A DNA stretch of 64,000 nucleotides from Desulfosporosinus sp. FKB (GTDB taxonomy: Bacteria; Bacillota; Desulfitobacteriia; Desulfitobacteriales; Desulfitobacteriaceae), in contig NZ_NADJ01000032.1 of the NCBI RefSeq assembly GCF_002196705.1, positions 1-64,000 of the forward strand, read 5' to 3'. The position numbers were made by a program, and so were the translations under genes. Of this stretch, positions 42,102-50,868 are shown in pieces (the stretch's first letter is position 1; each line of letters starts with the position of its first letter). The notes beneath the pieces were generated by a model that ran no database searches, was not told the origin of the DNA, and saw nothing but the letters and a program-made list of their open reading frames with translations.

Positions 42102-42156
42102 ATTTTCAACGCAGAAAAGTAAAATACAATATACTTTGCCTCCCTGCGTTGAAAAT
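42102..42156. repeat. Long inverted repeat upstream of the carboxyltransferase gene
   Basis: Arms ATTTTCAACGCAG (42102-42114) and CTGCGTTGAAAAT (42144-42156) are perfectly complementary; inside, AAAGTA and TACTTT can extend the stem. It is followed by A/T but not a clean U-tract. Either a second terminator or a leader structure; a TATAAT (42260-42265) lies downstream. Confidence 0.5.
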
Positions 42157-42298
42157 AGCAACATTGCCCCATATAATAAGACATATGTTTTACTTAGGTA
42201 AAGTATCGTCTTAAACAAGATAACAAACAATTTATCCAGCCATAAATATTTTCTATTATTATAATTCGACTGGGATAAAAGAGAGAGGGGCAACGGCA

Positions 42299-44215
42299 GT
42301 GAAACCGATTAAAATTACAGATACGACACTAAGGGATGCTCATCAAAGCCTTTGGGCTACTCGTATGCGTACAGAGGATATGCTGCCGATTTTAGAAGAA
42401 CTGGACGAGGCAGGGTATTTTTCTTTGGAAGTATGGGGAGGAGCAACCTTTGACGTTTGTCTGCGATTTCTAGGTGAAGATCCTTGGGAACGCCTGCGGG
42501 AGATTAAACGTCGCGTTCGTAAGACTCCCTTACAAATGCTGCTTAGGGGGCAGTCCCTGGTAGGTTATCAACACTATCCTGATGATGTGGTACGAGAGTT
42601 TGTCTCTCTCAGCGTTAAAAACGGCATTGATATTGTTCGGATTTTTGATGCACTTAACGACGTAAGAAATATGGTTGTTCCCATGGAAGCGGCTAAAAAG
42701 GCAGGAGCTCATGTACAAGCATCTGTTGTTTATACCATGAGTCCTGTACACACCATTGATCATTATCTGGAAACTGCCACAGCCCTTGCGGAACTGGGTG
42801 CGGATTCCATCTGTATAAAGGATATGGCTGGACTTTTGACGCCCTTTAAAGCTTACGAGTTAGTTTCCCTCCTGAAAAAGAAGCTAGGAATTATGGTTCA
42901 TCTACACAGCCATTATATTGGCGGGATGGCTGTCGGAGCTTATTTAAAGGCTGCAGAAGCCGGCGTTGATGTCATCGATACGGCGAGTGTCCCATTAGCT
43001 TTTGGAGCAAGCCAGCCACCTGTGGAAACAGTAGTTCGGGCTTTTCAAGATTCCGACTACGACAGCGGTTTAAATCTTAGACATTTGTTCCATATTTCGA
43101 AGTACTTCGAAGCTTTGCGTAAAAGCCGTGGTTTTGAACGTGGGATCACACGAATTACAGATATGCGGGTTTTTGAACATCAAGTTCCTGGCGGAATGAT
43201 CTCGAATTTGGTCTCTCAATTGGAAGAGCAAAGGGCCCTTGACCGTATTCATGACGTGTTGGAGGAAATTCCTAAGGTTCGGGCAGAGTTAGGCTTTCCG
43301 CCTCTGGTTACCCCTACAAGTCAAATTGTTGGAACTCAGGCTGTATTAAATGTTCTGAGCGGGGCAAGATATAAATTAGTGCCTGGTGAAGTAAAGGCTT
43401 ATGTTCGTGGCCAATATGGCCGTCCGCCGGCTCCAATGAATCTTGACATACAGAAAAAAATCATTGGTGACGAGGAGCCTATGACTGTACGTCCGGCAGA
43501 TAGTCTAGAACCGGGGATGGAGAAAGCCAAACGGGATAGTATAGGGTTAGCCAATTCCCCGGAGGATGTTATGAGTTTTGCTATGTTTCCTCAAATCGCC
43601 AAGAAGTTTTTTGAAGATAGAAAAAAGGGCATTCTTCCTAACAGGGAAATTCAAACTGGCACCAATGTGTCTAAAGAAACAAAGGCTGCGAGTGAACTAT
43701 GGAAGACGGGATTATCTAAGGAGGATTTAAAAATGAACTTGAAAGAAATTAAAGAATTAATTAAGATAATCGACGAGACGGAGATAAGTGAGTTAAATCT
43801 GGAAAGTGATGGTGTAAAAATAGCTATTCGCAAGGGAGTAAACCCGCAATCTTGTGTCCCGGTTGCTGCACCTGTCCGGCAGGAGGTTAAAACAAGTGCT
43901 GCGGTGAGTCCCAATGTCCAGGCTGAGGTAAGCAGCGAAGTACCTCTTGTTTCTTCGGATATAGCAAAGCAGGAAAATATTGAAACCATAACCGCTCCCA
44001 TGGTGGGAACGTTTTATCATGCTTCAGCACCTGATGCAGCCCCTTTTGTTGAAGTAGGACAGCAAATCAGCATCGGTCAGCCTGTTTGTATTATTGAAGC
44101 TATGAAACTGATGAATGAAATCGAATCGGAAGTGGAAGGAAAGTTACTTGAAATTCTTGTCGAGAACGGGCAACCGGTTGAATATGGTCAGCCACTGTTT
44201 ATCATTGAAAAATAA
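42299..44215 (+). CDS. Pyruvate/oxaloacetate carboxyltransferase fused to biotin carboxyl carrier protein
   Basis: A 638-residue protein. Residues 3 to ~455 are an HMGL-like carboxyltransferase (OadA/PycB): [54 protein letters not shown] (metal-binding His) and [11 protein letters not shown]. From Met479 a complete AccB-like unit follows: [27 protein letters not shown], a Pro/Val linker and a biotinyl domain with EAMKLMNE (biotinylated Lys603). AccC is directly downstream. It probably forms a two-subunit pyruvate carboxylase (or oxaloacetate decarboxylase alpha). GTG 42299 follows GAGAGGGG. In-frame SD and ATG at residue 479 may give free AccB. Confidence 0.9.
   Translation: MKPIKITDTTLRDAHQSLWATRMRTEDMLPILEELDEAGYFSLEVWGGATFDVCLRFLGEDPWERLREIKRRVRKTPLQMLLRGQSLVGYQHYPDDVVREFVSLSVKNGIDIVRIFDALNDVRNMVVPMEAAKKAGAHVQASVVYTMSPVHTIDHYLETATALAELGADSICIKDMAGLLTPFKAYELVSLLKKKLGIMVHLHSHYIGGMAVGAYLKAAEAGVDVIDTASVPLAFGASQPPVETVVRAFQDSDYDSGLNLRHLFHISKYFEALRKSRGFERGITRITDMRVFEHQVPGGMISNLVSQLEEQRALDRIHDVLEEIPKVRAELGFPPLVTPTSQIVGTQAVLNVLSGARYKLVPGEVKAYVRGQYGRPPAPMNLDIQKKIIGDEEPMTVRPADSLEPGMEKAKRDSIGLANSPEDVMSFAMFPQIAKKFFEDRKKGILPNREIQTGTNVSKETKAASELWKTGLSKEDLKMNLKEIKELIKIIDETEISELNLESDGVKIAIRKGVNPQSCVPVAAPVRQEVKTSAAVSPNVQAEVSSEVPLVSSDIAKQENIETITAPMVGTFYHASAPDAAPFVEVGQQISIGQPVCIIEAMKLMNEIESEVEGKLLEILVENGQPVEYGQPLFIIEK
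43718..43735 (+). promoter_or_regulatory. Internal SD and start codon for the AccB-like part
   Basis: AAGGAGG (43718-43724), 8 nt, then ATG (43733-43735) in frame with the larger gene. Translation from here gives 160 residues beginning [17 protein letters not shown], the normal beginning of bacterial AccB. Confidence 0.65.
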
Positions 44216-44226
44216 GGAGTAGAGGC

Positions 44227-45573
44227 ATGTTTAAAAAAATCCTGGTTGCAAATCGAGGAGAAATTGCCCTTCGTGTCATTAGGGCCTGTCATGAACTGGA
44301 TATTGAAACTGTCGCCGTGTTTTCTGAAGGAGATCGAGAAGCTTTACACGTGAAGGCCGCAGATGAGGCGGTGTGCGTGGGACCGGTTGCAAGCTCGAAA
44401 AGCTATTTGAATATTCCTAATATCATCAGTGCGGCTGAATTAACAGGTGTTGATGCGATTCATCCCGGTTATGGTTTTTTGTCTGAAAACGCTCGTTTTG
44501 CCGAGATTTGTGAGTCTTGCGGAATAACCTTTATTGGACCATCCTCGCAAGCCATAGAGATGATGGGCGATAAGGCCATAGCCCGAAAAACTATGATTGA
44601 TTCAGGAGTACCGGTTGTTCCGGGGTCAAAAGACATTATTAAAGATCTGCGAATGGCCGAAACTGTTGCCGAAAGTATCGGATATCCGGTTTTAATAAAA
44701 GCCTCAGCAGGAGGCGGGGGTAAAGGAATGCGAGTTGCTCAGAACGTTAAGGAGCTGAGTAAAGCAATTCAAGCTGCCCAAACGGAGGCTCAGGCGGCTT
44801 TTGGCAACTCTGATGTTTATCTGGAAAAATATGTTGAAGAACCCAGGCATATTGAAATTCAAATCCTGGGGGATAAATATGGTGAAGTTGTACATCTGGG
44901 AGAAAGAGATTGCTCTCTGCAGCGCCGTCACCAGAAGCTCTTGGAAGAATCACCGTCCAGCGCCATAACTCCTGAATTACGGGCTAAAATGGGTGCGGTT
45001 GCTGTGAAAGCTGCCAAATCGGCAAATTACTCCAATGCCGGGACCATTGAATTTTTGCTGGATCGCCATGGTAATTTTTATTTTATCGAAATGAACACCA
45101 GGATCCAGGTTGAGCACCCGGTCACAGAACTTGTAACAGGCCTTGATTTGGTGAAAGAACAAATCCGCTTAGCAACAGGAGAACCATTAGGCTATACTCA
45201 GGCGGATATTGAAATTCGCGGCTGGGCCATTGAGTGCCGAATTAATGCTGAGAATCCAGACAAAAATTTCATGCCTTCACCGGGTACTCTGAAACTGTAT
45301 CATGCTCCCGGAGGGCCGGGAGTCCGGGTGGACAGCGCTGCTTATCAAGGTTATGCAGTCTCCCCTTACTACGATTCTATGGTTGGAAAACTGATCGTTT
45401 GGGGGGCTACCAGACAGGAAGCTATCCAGAGGATGAAACGTGCCCTTGAGGAATTTGTAATTGAAGGAATTCATACTACCATACCATTTCATTTAAAAGT
45501 TTTAGAGAACGCCTTTTATCGGCGCGGCGAAGTTTATACGAATTTTATTCAGCGCCGTATTCTTGGAGAATAG
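44227..45573 (+). CDS. accC: Biotin carboxylase
   Basis: The ATP-grasp enzyme that carboxylates carrier-bound biotin with bicarbonate. The 448-residue protein has [26 protein letters not shown], the glycine-rich ATP loop [12 protein letters not shown], the HIEIQILGD and [12 protein letters not shown] motifs, and [14 protein letters not shown] with the catalytic Arg. SD AAGGAG precedes ATG, 11 nt after the carrier gene. It can serve either acetyl-CoA carboxylase or the carboxyltransferase fused upstream. Confidence 0.96.
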   Translation: MFKKILVANRGEIALRVIRACHELDIETVAVFSEGDREALHVKAADEAVCVGPVASSKSYLNIPNIISAAELTGVDAIHPGYGFLSENARFAEICESCGITFIGPSSQAIEMMGDKAIARKTMIDSGVPVVPGSKDIIKDLRMAETVAESIGYPVLIKASAGGGGKGMRVAQNVKELSKAIQAAQTEAQAAFGNSDVYLEKYVEEPRHIEIQILGDKYGEVVHLGERDCSLQRRHQKLLEESPSSAITPELRAKMGAVAVKAAKSANYSNAGTIEFLLDRHGNFYFIEMNTRIQVEHPVTELVTGLDLVKEQIRLATGEPLGYTQADIEIRGWAIECRINAENPDKNFMPSPGTLKLYHAPGGPGVRVDSAAYQGYAVSPYYDSMVGKLIVWGATRQEAIQRMKRALEEFVIEGIHTTIPFHLKVLENAFYRRGEVYTNFIQRRILGE

Positions 45574-45625
45574 GTTAATAGATTTTACAAGTACAGATGC
45601 AAATTTTATGATTGATTTTCAATTG

Positions 45626-45675
45626 AGGGCATTTTCAAAGATTCAAACATAATCTTTGCCAGAATGCCCTTGATT
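45626..45675 (+). terminator. Terminator after accC
   Basis: AGGGCATT (45626-45633) pairs with AATGCCCT (45663-45670), with inner AAAGATT/AATCTTT pairing, followed by TTGATTTGTT. Confidence 0.7.
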
Positions 45676-45684
45676 TGTTATAAT
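45656..45684 (+). promoter_or_regulatory. Promoter of asp23-amaP-nusB operon
   Basis: TTGCCA (45656-45661) and perfect TATAAT (45679-45684) with a 17-nt spacer. The -35 lies within the accC terminator stem, so terminator and promoter share sequence. Leader to asp23 is about 110 nt. Confidence 0.65.
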
Positions 45685-45803
45685 AGCAACGATTAGAGGA
45701 TACTTGGGTTTTATGTTTTAGCAGATTTTATCGCGGTCTTGGGTTAACTCTAACTCGGATTTAAACTTATATGAATATTGATCTATAGCGGGAGGTGTAA
45801 ATA

Positions 45804-46199
45804 GTGGAAAGTCTTGAAACGGAGAACTCCCTGGGGTCCATCCGTATCGCTGATGAAGTTGTGGAGGTCATTGCTGGCTTAGCAGCTTCTGAGGTTGAGG
45901 GTGTCGTTGGTATGAGCGGAGGTTTTGTAGGGGACCTTGCGCAAATGTTAGGACGAAATAAAAATTTATCCAAAGGGGTTAAAGTCGAGGTTGGCGAACA
46001 CGAGGTTGCCGTAGATCTCTTTATTGTTGTGGAGTATGGAGTATCGATTCCGGAAGTCGCTTATAAGGTTCAAGAGGCCGTTAAGGATGCCATTGAAAGT
46101 ATGACAGGACTTAGGGTTGTGGAAGCAAATGTACATGTTCAAGGGGTTAACTTTAAACCGGTATCGGAAAGTAAAGAAGAAGACTTCCGTCTGAAGTAA
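45804..46199 (+). CDS. Asp23/Gls24 family envelope stress protein
   Basis: A 131-residue Asp23/Gls24 (DUF322) protein: GSIRIADEVVEVIAGLAASEVEGVVGMSGG at the start and VDLFIVVEYGVSIPEVAYKVQEAVKDAIESMTGL...VNVHVQGV. Family members coat the inner membrane through AmaP, encoded next, and respond to envelope stress. GTG 45804 follows GGGAGG. It corresponds to yqhY, which follows accC in B. subtilis and has been linked to acetyl-CoA carboxylase homeostasis. Confidence 0.95.
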   Translation: MESLETENSLGSIRIADEVVEVIAGLAASEVEGVVGMSGGFVGDLAQMLGRNKNLSKGVKVEVGEHEVAVDLFIVVEYGVSIPEVAYKVQEAVKDAIESMTGLRVVEANVHVQGVNFKPVSESKEEDFRLK

Positions 46200-46204
46200 A
46201 AAGG

Positions 46205-46228
46205 CCCCCCCTGGAATTCCAGGGGGGG
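46205..46228 (+). terminator. Palindromic attenuator between asp23 and amaP
   Basis: A perfect 24-bp palindrome with CCCCCCCTGG / CCAGGGGGGG arms, followed by TTTCT, lies 5 nt after the asp23 stop and just before the amaP SD. It probably reduces read-through so that asp23 is made in excess over its anchor. Confidence 0.65.
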
Positions 46229-46249
46229 TTTCTGAAAGGAGGACGACAC

Positions 46250-46765
46250 TTGTTAGGCTTTATTTTGGGAGTTCTCATGGTTCTGGGGGCATTTTGGATA
46301 GTTGCCATGGCCACTGGGTGGGGACTCCCTTATATGTTATTGCTTCAGGGACTCCATTGGCTTAAATGGAATCCCTGGGAGAGCTTAGCGGCAGCCGCTT
46401 TCTTACTTTTAGGGGGATTGCTCCTGCTTCTTAGGCCGCAAGATAACTCTAATCGTACCTTCCGAACTCCTTCAAGCGGAGGAGAAGTTCGAATTTCTCA
46501 GGAAGCACTTGAAGAGATTATTGCCCGCAGTGCGAAAGCGCTTACTGGTATTATGGAGGTTCAATCAAAGTTCAGAGAACGTGAAGCAGGTCTTCAAATT
46601 ACGGTAGCATGCCAATATGAGCAAGGAGTTTTAATACCTCAGCTGTCTAAAGAGCTGAAAGAAAAAGTAAAAGAGGATGTCGAACTATATACCGGAATCA
46701 GTGTAACAGAGGTGAAAGTGCTGGTGCGGAGCTTAGAAAAAGCGCGCACGGCACGTGTTCGATGA
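46250..46765 (+). CDS. amaP: Alkaline shock response membrane anchor AmaP
   Basis: A 171-residue membrane protein with two N-terminal helices (LGFILGVLMVLGAFWIVAMATG and LAAAAFLLLGGLLLLLRP), then an Asp23-like soluble domain (GEVRISQEALEEIIARSAKALTGIMEVQSKFR). It should tether Asp23 to the membrane. TTG 46250 follows AAAGGAGG. Overlaps the next gene by 4 nt. Confidence 0.9.
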   Translation: MLGFILGVLMVLGAFWIVAMATGWGLPYMLLLQGLHWLKWNPWESLAAAAFLLLGGLLLLLRPQDNSNRTFRTPSSGGEVRISQEALEEIIARSAKALTGIMEVQSKFREREAGLQITVACQYEQGVLIPQLSKELKEKVKEDVELYTGISVTEVKVLVRSLEKARTARVR

Positions 46766-47007
46766 GTAATTTTTGGCAAGGCATAGGAGAGAAAATCTCT
46801 GGGTTTGTCATGTGGGCCTTAGAACATCATCCCGGTAAATTTATTGGAACTGTTAGTGGCTTTGCGTTGGGACTATTGATGGTAACTCTTGGTTTTTGGC
46901 GCACAATGGTACTCATATTTTTTGTTATTCTGGGATTTATAATAGGCAAACGCCAAGATGATCATCAGGATATTATGACTTGGCTGGAAAAAACAATAAA
47001 CAAGTAG
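46762..47007 (+). CDS. DUF2273 small membrane protein
   Basis: An 81-residue protein with two closely spaced helices (FIGTVSGFALGLLMVTLGFW, MVLIFFVILGFIIG) and a charged C-terminus (KRQDDHQDIMTWLEK), the DUF2273 pattern that accompanies asp23/amaP in Gram-positives. ATG 46762 overlaps the amaP stop. Probably part of the membrane-anchoring complex; precise role unknown. Confidence 0.9.
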   Translation: MSNFWQGIGEKISGFVMWALEHHPGKFIGTVSGFALGLLMVTLGFWRTMVLIFFVILGFIIGKRQDDHQDIMTWLEKTINK

Positions 47008-47022
47008 TAGGAGGAATAATCC

Positions 47023-47469
47023 TTGAGCCGTAGATTAGCTCGTGAAACGGCATTACAGGTGCTGTTTCAAAAAGACCTGACAAAAGAAACTCTGAAAACT
47101 ACAGCAGAAGTTGAGCGTTGGGCGGAAGAATTCAAAGTACCGGAGATTAGTAAAACGTTTGCCCAAGAACTTGTCGATGATACAATTGCTCATTTAGAGG
47201 AGATTGATAAAACCATTGCTTCCTTTGCTCAAGGCTGGGCAATTGGGAGGATGGCCAATGTTGACCGCAATGTCATACGTCTAGCTACCTGTGAGATCCT
47301 TTTTCGATCCGATATACCAGGCAGGGTGAGTCTTAATGAAGCTATAGAATTAGCCAAACGCTTTGGAGGGGAAGAGTCCGCGAAATTTGTCAACGGAATC
47401 CTTGATCGAATCGTAGACAGCGTGGCGAAAGGAAATACTAGAGCGACTGATGCTGGATTGTCAAACTAG
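47023..47469 (+). CDS. nusB: Transcription antitermination factor NusB
   Basis: A 148-residue all-helical RNA-binding factor that with NusE binds boxA in rRNA leaders. Signatures: SRRLARETALQVLFQKDL at the start and NVIRLATCEILFRSDIPGRVSLNEAIELAKRFGGEESAKFVNGILD. TTG 47023 follows GGAGG. Its place between yqhY-type genes and folD agrees with B. subtilis. Confidence 0.96.
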   Translation: MSRRLARETALQVLFQKDLTKETLKTTAEVERWAEEFKVPEISKTFAQELVDDTIAHLEEIDKTIASFAQGWAIGRMANVDRNVIRLATCEILFRSDIPGRVSLNEAIELAKRFGGEESAKFVNGILDRIVDSVAKGNTRATDAGLSN

Positions 47470-47627
47470 TTGTATTAATTTTTTTATGAGTTTAAATACT
47501 TTAATAAATGATTTTTTTATATACGTTTAATCCAGCTATTTTTGAAGGATATTGACTCAAGGATATCGAATAAACAATTAAATATAAAAATATGGGTTAA
47601 TTACTCTGGACATTGAGGAGGAGTCAA

Positions 47628-48470
47628 ATGTACCGTATTGTTAAAAAAAGACTTTTGGCTCAAGGTATAGCCTTGCTGGAAGTTGAAGCTGCGGCTGTAG
47701 CTGCTAAGGTTGAGCCCGGGCAATTTGTAATTGTCCGGGTTGATGAGGTTGGCGAGCGAATTCCGCTGACTGTTATGGATTTTAATCGCGAAAAAGGAAC
47801 AATTACTATTGTCGTTCAAGATGTAGGATACTCCTCGGCGATCATTACAACAATGAATGAAGGCGATGCGTTCCAGGATTTTGTCGGCCCCTTGGGAGTT
47901 GCTTCCGAAATTGAAAACTTCGGTACTGTTGTATGTATCGGCGGAGGCCTAGGGATCGCTCCGATTCATCCCATTGCTCGGGGATTAAAGGATGCCGGCA
48001 ATCATGTGATTTCGGTCTTGGGTTCCAGGAGTGCAGATCTCTTGATTTTGGAAGAAGAAATGCGCGCCGTAAGCAATGAGGTAGTCATTGCCACCAATGA
48101 TGGCAGTGCCGGCGTAAAAGGGTTTGTGACCGATGGTTTAGCAAAAGTGTTAAGCGAAGGGCACAAAGTCGCTGCTATTTGGGCGATTGGTCCAATGGTA
48201 ATGATGAAGGCGGTTGTAGAGTATACACGGCCTTTAGGTATAAAAACTATTGTCAGCATGAATCCAATTATGGTTGATGGAACTGGTATGTGCGGTGCTT
48301 GCCGTATCAGTGTTGGCAATGAGACAAAATTCGCTTGTGTCGACGGTCCTGAGTTTGATGGCCATTTGGTTGATTTTGATTTGGCCATGAAACGTCTCGC
48401 CTTTTACAAGGACGAGGAAAATCGAGCTAAGGCTCGTTTGGAATGTCATCACGAAGGAGGGCATCATTAA
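47628..48470 (+). CDS. Sulfide dehydrogenase / NfnA-type FAD/NAD(P)-binding subunit
   Basis: A 280-residue ferredoxin-NADP+ reductase-type subunit (SudB/NfnA family). It has an FAD domain (GQFVIVRVDEVGERIPLTVMD), an NAD(P) domain (VCIGGGLGIAPIHPIARGL) and a C-terminal [2Fe-2S] site (GTGMCGACRISVG...FACVDGPEFDG). ATG 47628 follows GAGGAGG. Together with the next gene it forms a two-subunit flavoprotein that moves electrons between NAD(P)H and ferredoxin or sulfur compounds; which of these applies is not settled by sequence. Confidence 0.9.
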   Translation: MYRIVKKRLLAQGIALLEVEAAAVAAKVEPGQFVIVRVDEVGERIPLTVMDFNREKGTITIVVQDVGYSSAIITTMNEGDAFQDFVGPLGVASEIENFGTVVCIGGGLGIAPIHPIARGLKDAGNHVISVLGSRSADLLILEEEMRAVSNEVVIATNDGSAGVKGFVTDGLAKVLSEGHKVAAIWAIGPMVMMKAVVEYTRPLGIKTIVSMNPIMVDGTGMCGACRISVGNETKFACVDGPEFDGHLVDFDLAMKRLAFYKDEENRAKARLECHHEGGHH

Positions 48471-49861
48471 TGGCTGCGAACAAGATACCCCGTCACGAAA
48501 TGCCCTGCCAGGATTCAAAGGTCAGAGCGCATAACTTTGAAGAGGTTGCTCTGGGCTATACTAAAGAAATGGCTGTCGAGGAAGCCCAGCGCTGCCTGCA
48601 ATGTAAAAAGCCGTTATGCCGCACTGGCTGCCCGGTGGAAGTTCTTATTCCGGATTTTATTAAACAAATTGCTGAGGAAAACTTTGAAGAAGCCTCTAAA
48701 GTTTTGAAAATTAAGAATTCCTTACCTGCTGTCTGCGGCCGGGTTTGTCCACAAGAATCCCAGTGCGAGAGTAAATGTATTCTGGGCATAAAAGGGGACC
48801 CTGTGGCTATCGGACGTCTTGAGCGTTTTGCAGCAGACTTTGGTATGAAAACAAAGAAAGCTGAGATGGAAAAAGCTGAACCGAGCGGAAAACGAGTTGC
48901 CATTATTGGTGCTGGACCGTCAGGTTTAGCCTGCGCCGGCGATTTAGCGAAAGCCGGACATGCTGTTACGATTTTTGAAGCGCTGCACGTTGCCGGAGGC
49001 GTTCTGATGTATGGGATTCCTCAGTTCCGTCTTCCTAAAGACATTGTGCAAACAGAAATTGATACCTTGAAACAAATGGGAGTTGAAATTCTCACCAATC
49101 AAGTTGTGGGAAAAGTAACTTCTGTAGATGAACTTATGGCAAACGGCTATGATGCCGTATTCATCGGCACAGGTGCCGGGCTTCCCTATTTTATGAATAT
49201 CCCCGGAGAAAATCTTAATGGGGTATATTCTGCCAATGAATTTCTGACCAGAACGAATTTAATGAAGGGATATAAATTCCCGGACTATGCAACCCCTGTT
49301 AAGGTTGGGAAAAATGTGGCAGTGCTCGGCGCTGGAAACGTGGCCATGGATTCAGCGCGTACCGCGCTGCGTTTAGGTGCTGAAAATGTTTATATCATTT
49401 ACCGCCGTTCACGTGACGAAATGCCGGCTCGGAAAGAAGAACTTGAACATGCTGAGGAAGAAGGAATTCAATTCCGTCTTTTGACCAATCCTGTTTCCAT
49501 CGAAGGGGATGAACGGAGCTGGGTAAAAAGTTTAACTTGCTTACGTTATGAACTGGGAGAACCGGATGCATCCGGACGGCGGGCTCCGGTACCTATTTCC
49601 GGTTCAGAATTCGAAATCGAAATGGATACTGTCGTCGTAGCGATTGGACAAGGTCCTAATCCGTTAGTAACGACATCGACGCCTGGATTAGAATTAAATA
49701 AACGCGGTAATATTGTCGCAGATCCAGAAACCCTAATGACTTCGAAACCTGGCGTTTTCGCCGGCGGAGACATTGTTACAGGAGCAGCGACAGTTATCCT
49801 GGCCATGGGTGCCGGTAAAAAGGCCGCTGCCGGTATTGATGCTTATCTAAAAACGAAATAA
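48470..49861 (+). CDS. gltA: NADPH-dependent glutamate synthase small-subunit-like / SudA-NfnB
   Basis: A 463-residue flavoprotein of the GltD-like family. It has two N-terminal cysteine clusters (CLQCKKPLCRTGCPV and CGRVCPQESQCESKC) for [4Fe-4S] centres, FAD-binding VAIIGAGPSGLACAGDLAKAGH, NADPH-binding VAVLGAGNVAMDSARTALRLGA and the C-terminal GVFAGGDIVTGAATVILAMGAGKKAA. ATG 48470 shares one base with the stop of the upstream subunit. The pair suggests SudAB/NfnAB rather than true glutamate synthase, since no large subunit is present. Confidence 0.9.
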   Translation: MAANKIPRHEMPCQDSKVRAHNFEEVALGYTKEMAVEEAQRCLQCKKPLCRTGCPVEVLIPDFIKQIAEENFEEASKVLKIKNSLPAVCGRVCPQESQCESKCILGIKGDPVAIGRLERFAADFGMKTKKAEMEKAEPSGKRVAIIGAGPSGLACAGDLAKAGHAVTIFEALHVAGGVLMYGIPQFRLPKDIVQTEIDTLKQMGVEILTNQVVGKVTSVDELMANGYDAVFIGTGAGLPYFMNIPGENLNGVYSANEFLTRTNLMKGYKFPDYATPVKVGKNVAVLGAGNVAMDSARTALRLGAENVYIIYRRSRDEMPARKEELEHAEEEGIQFRLLTNPVSIEGDERSWVKSLTCLRYELGEPDASGRRAPVPISGSEFEIEMDTVVVAIGQGPNPLVTTSTPGLELNKRGNIVADPETLMTSKPGVFAGGDIVTGAATVILAMGAGKKAAAGIDAYLKTK

Positions 49862-49866
49862 TACTA

Positions 49867-49910
49867 AATTTAGGCTGAATTTTGTTTGTCAAACGAATTC
49901 AGCCTAAATT
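49867..49910. terminator. Inverted repeat after the SudAB pair
   Basis: AATTTAGGCTGAATT (49867-49881) and AATTCAGCCTAAATT (49896-49910) form a perfect 15-bp stem with a 14-nt loop. No immediate U-tract, so its efficiency as a terminator is uncertain. Confidence 0.55.
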
Positions 49911-50016
49911 CGCCAGAAAAATTTCAGTTTTTTTATAATATTACAACTAATAAGCTCGAATTAACTTGTGATGTGCGGAGCAAGGTCTAGCCCAAATTAT
50001 GAGAGGAGTGTGTCAA

Positions 50017-50868
50017 TTGGCTCAACTACTAGATGGAAAAGCAGTAGCAAAAGTTCTGAAGGAAGAAATTCGTGAGGAGATCGTTCAGTGGAAAGAGAAA
50101 GGTATCCAACCAAAGCTCGCTGTAATCTTAGTTGGAGATGATCCGGCATCCGTAGTTTATGCTCGGTCAAAGCAAAAAGTCAGTGAAAGTTTGGGCATGG
50201 CCTTCGAATTGTTCGTTATGCCTGGCAGTACGCCTGAAGCCGAAGTTCTGGCTCAAATCGAAAAACTTAACCAAGATCAGAATGTTCATGGGATAATGAT
50301 TGAGCTTCCTCTTCCCAAAGGTATTGCCAAAGAAAAAGTCATGGCAGCAGTTCGCCCGGATAAAGATGTTGATGGGGTTCACCCGATTAATCGAGGTTAC
50401 ATTTTAAGCGGTGAGGAAGGACTGTTCCCAGCTACTCCTCAGAGTTGTATTGAACTGCTTGTCCGTTCAGGTGTACAAATTGCAGGCAAGCATGTGGTCA
50501 TCGTCGGCCGCGGAGAAACGGTTGGAAAGCCTTTAGTATTCTTAATTCTAAAGCATAACGCTACGGTAACTATTTGCCATTCTAAAACTCCTGATCTTGG
50601 GGCCTTCACCCGTCAGGCTGATATCGTCATCGCTGCTGTCGGACGTGCCAAATTAATTAAAAAAGATATGATTAAACAAGGTGCCATTGTTGTTGACGCA
50701 GGAATTAACGAAACTCCGGAGGGAATTTGCGGAGACGTGGATTTTGAGGCTGTCAAAGAGGTAGCTGACCTGATTTCTCCTGTTCCCGGCGGAGTTGGCT
50801 CTTTAACAACGGCTTTGATCATGCGCAATGTTCTGAAAGGAATTGTCTTACAAGGAGGTAAGCGATAG
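50017..50868 (+). CDS. folD: Methylenetetrahydrofolate dehydrogenase / methenyl-THF cyclohydrolase
   Basis: A bifunctional one-carbon enzyme of 283 residues. It has the catalytic Tyr/Lys region ASVVYARSKQKV, PLPKGIAKEKVMAAVRPDKDVDGVHP and the nucleotide site VVIVGRGETVGKPL, where Gly replaces the Ser usual in GRS. The C-terminal end is VPGGVGSLTTALIMRN. TTG 50017 follows GGAG at 8 nt; an ATG six codons upstream lies before the SD. With FchA it supports the methyl branch of acetyl-CoA synthesis and purine supply. Confidence 0.95.
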   Translation: MAQLLDGKAVAKVLKEEIREEIVQWKEKGIQPKLAVILVGDDPASVVYARSKQKVSESLGMAFELFVMPGSTPEAEVLAQIEKLNQDQNVHGIMIELPLPKGIAKEKVMAAVRPDKDVDGVHPINRGYILSGEEGLFPATPQSCIELLVRSGVQIAGKHVVIVGRGETVGKPLVFLILKHNATVTICHSKTPDLGAFTRQADIVIAAVGRAKLIKKDMIKQGAIVVDAGINETPEGICGDVDFEAVKEVADLISPVPGGVGSLTTALIMRNVLKGIVLQGGKR

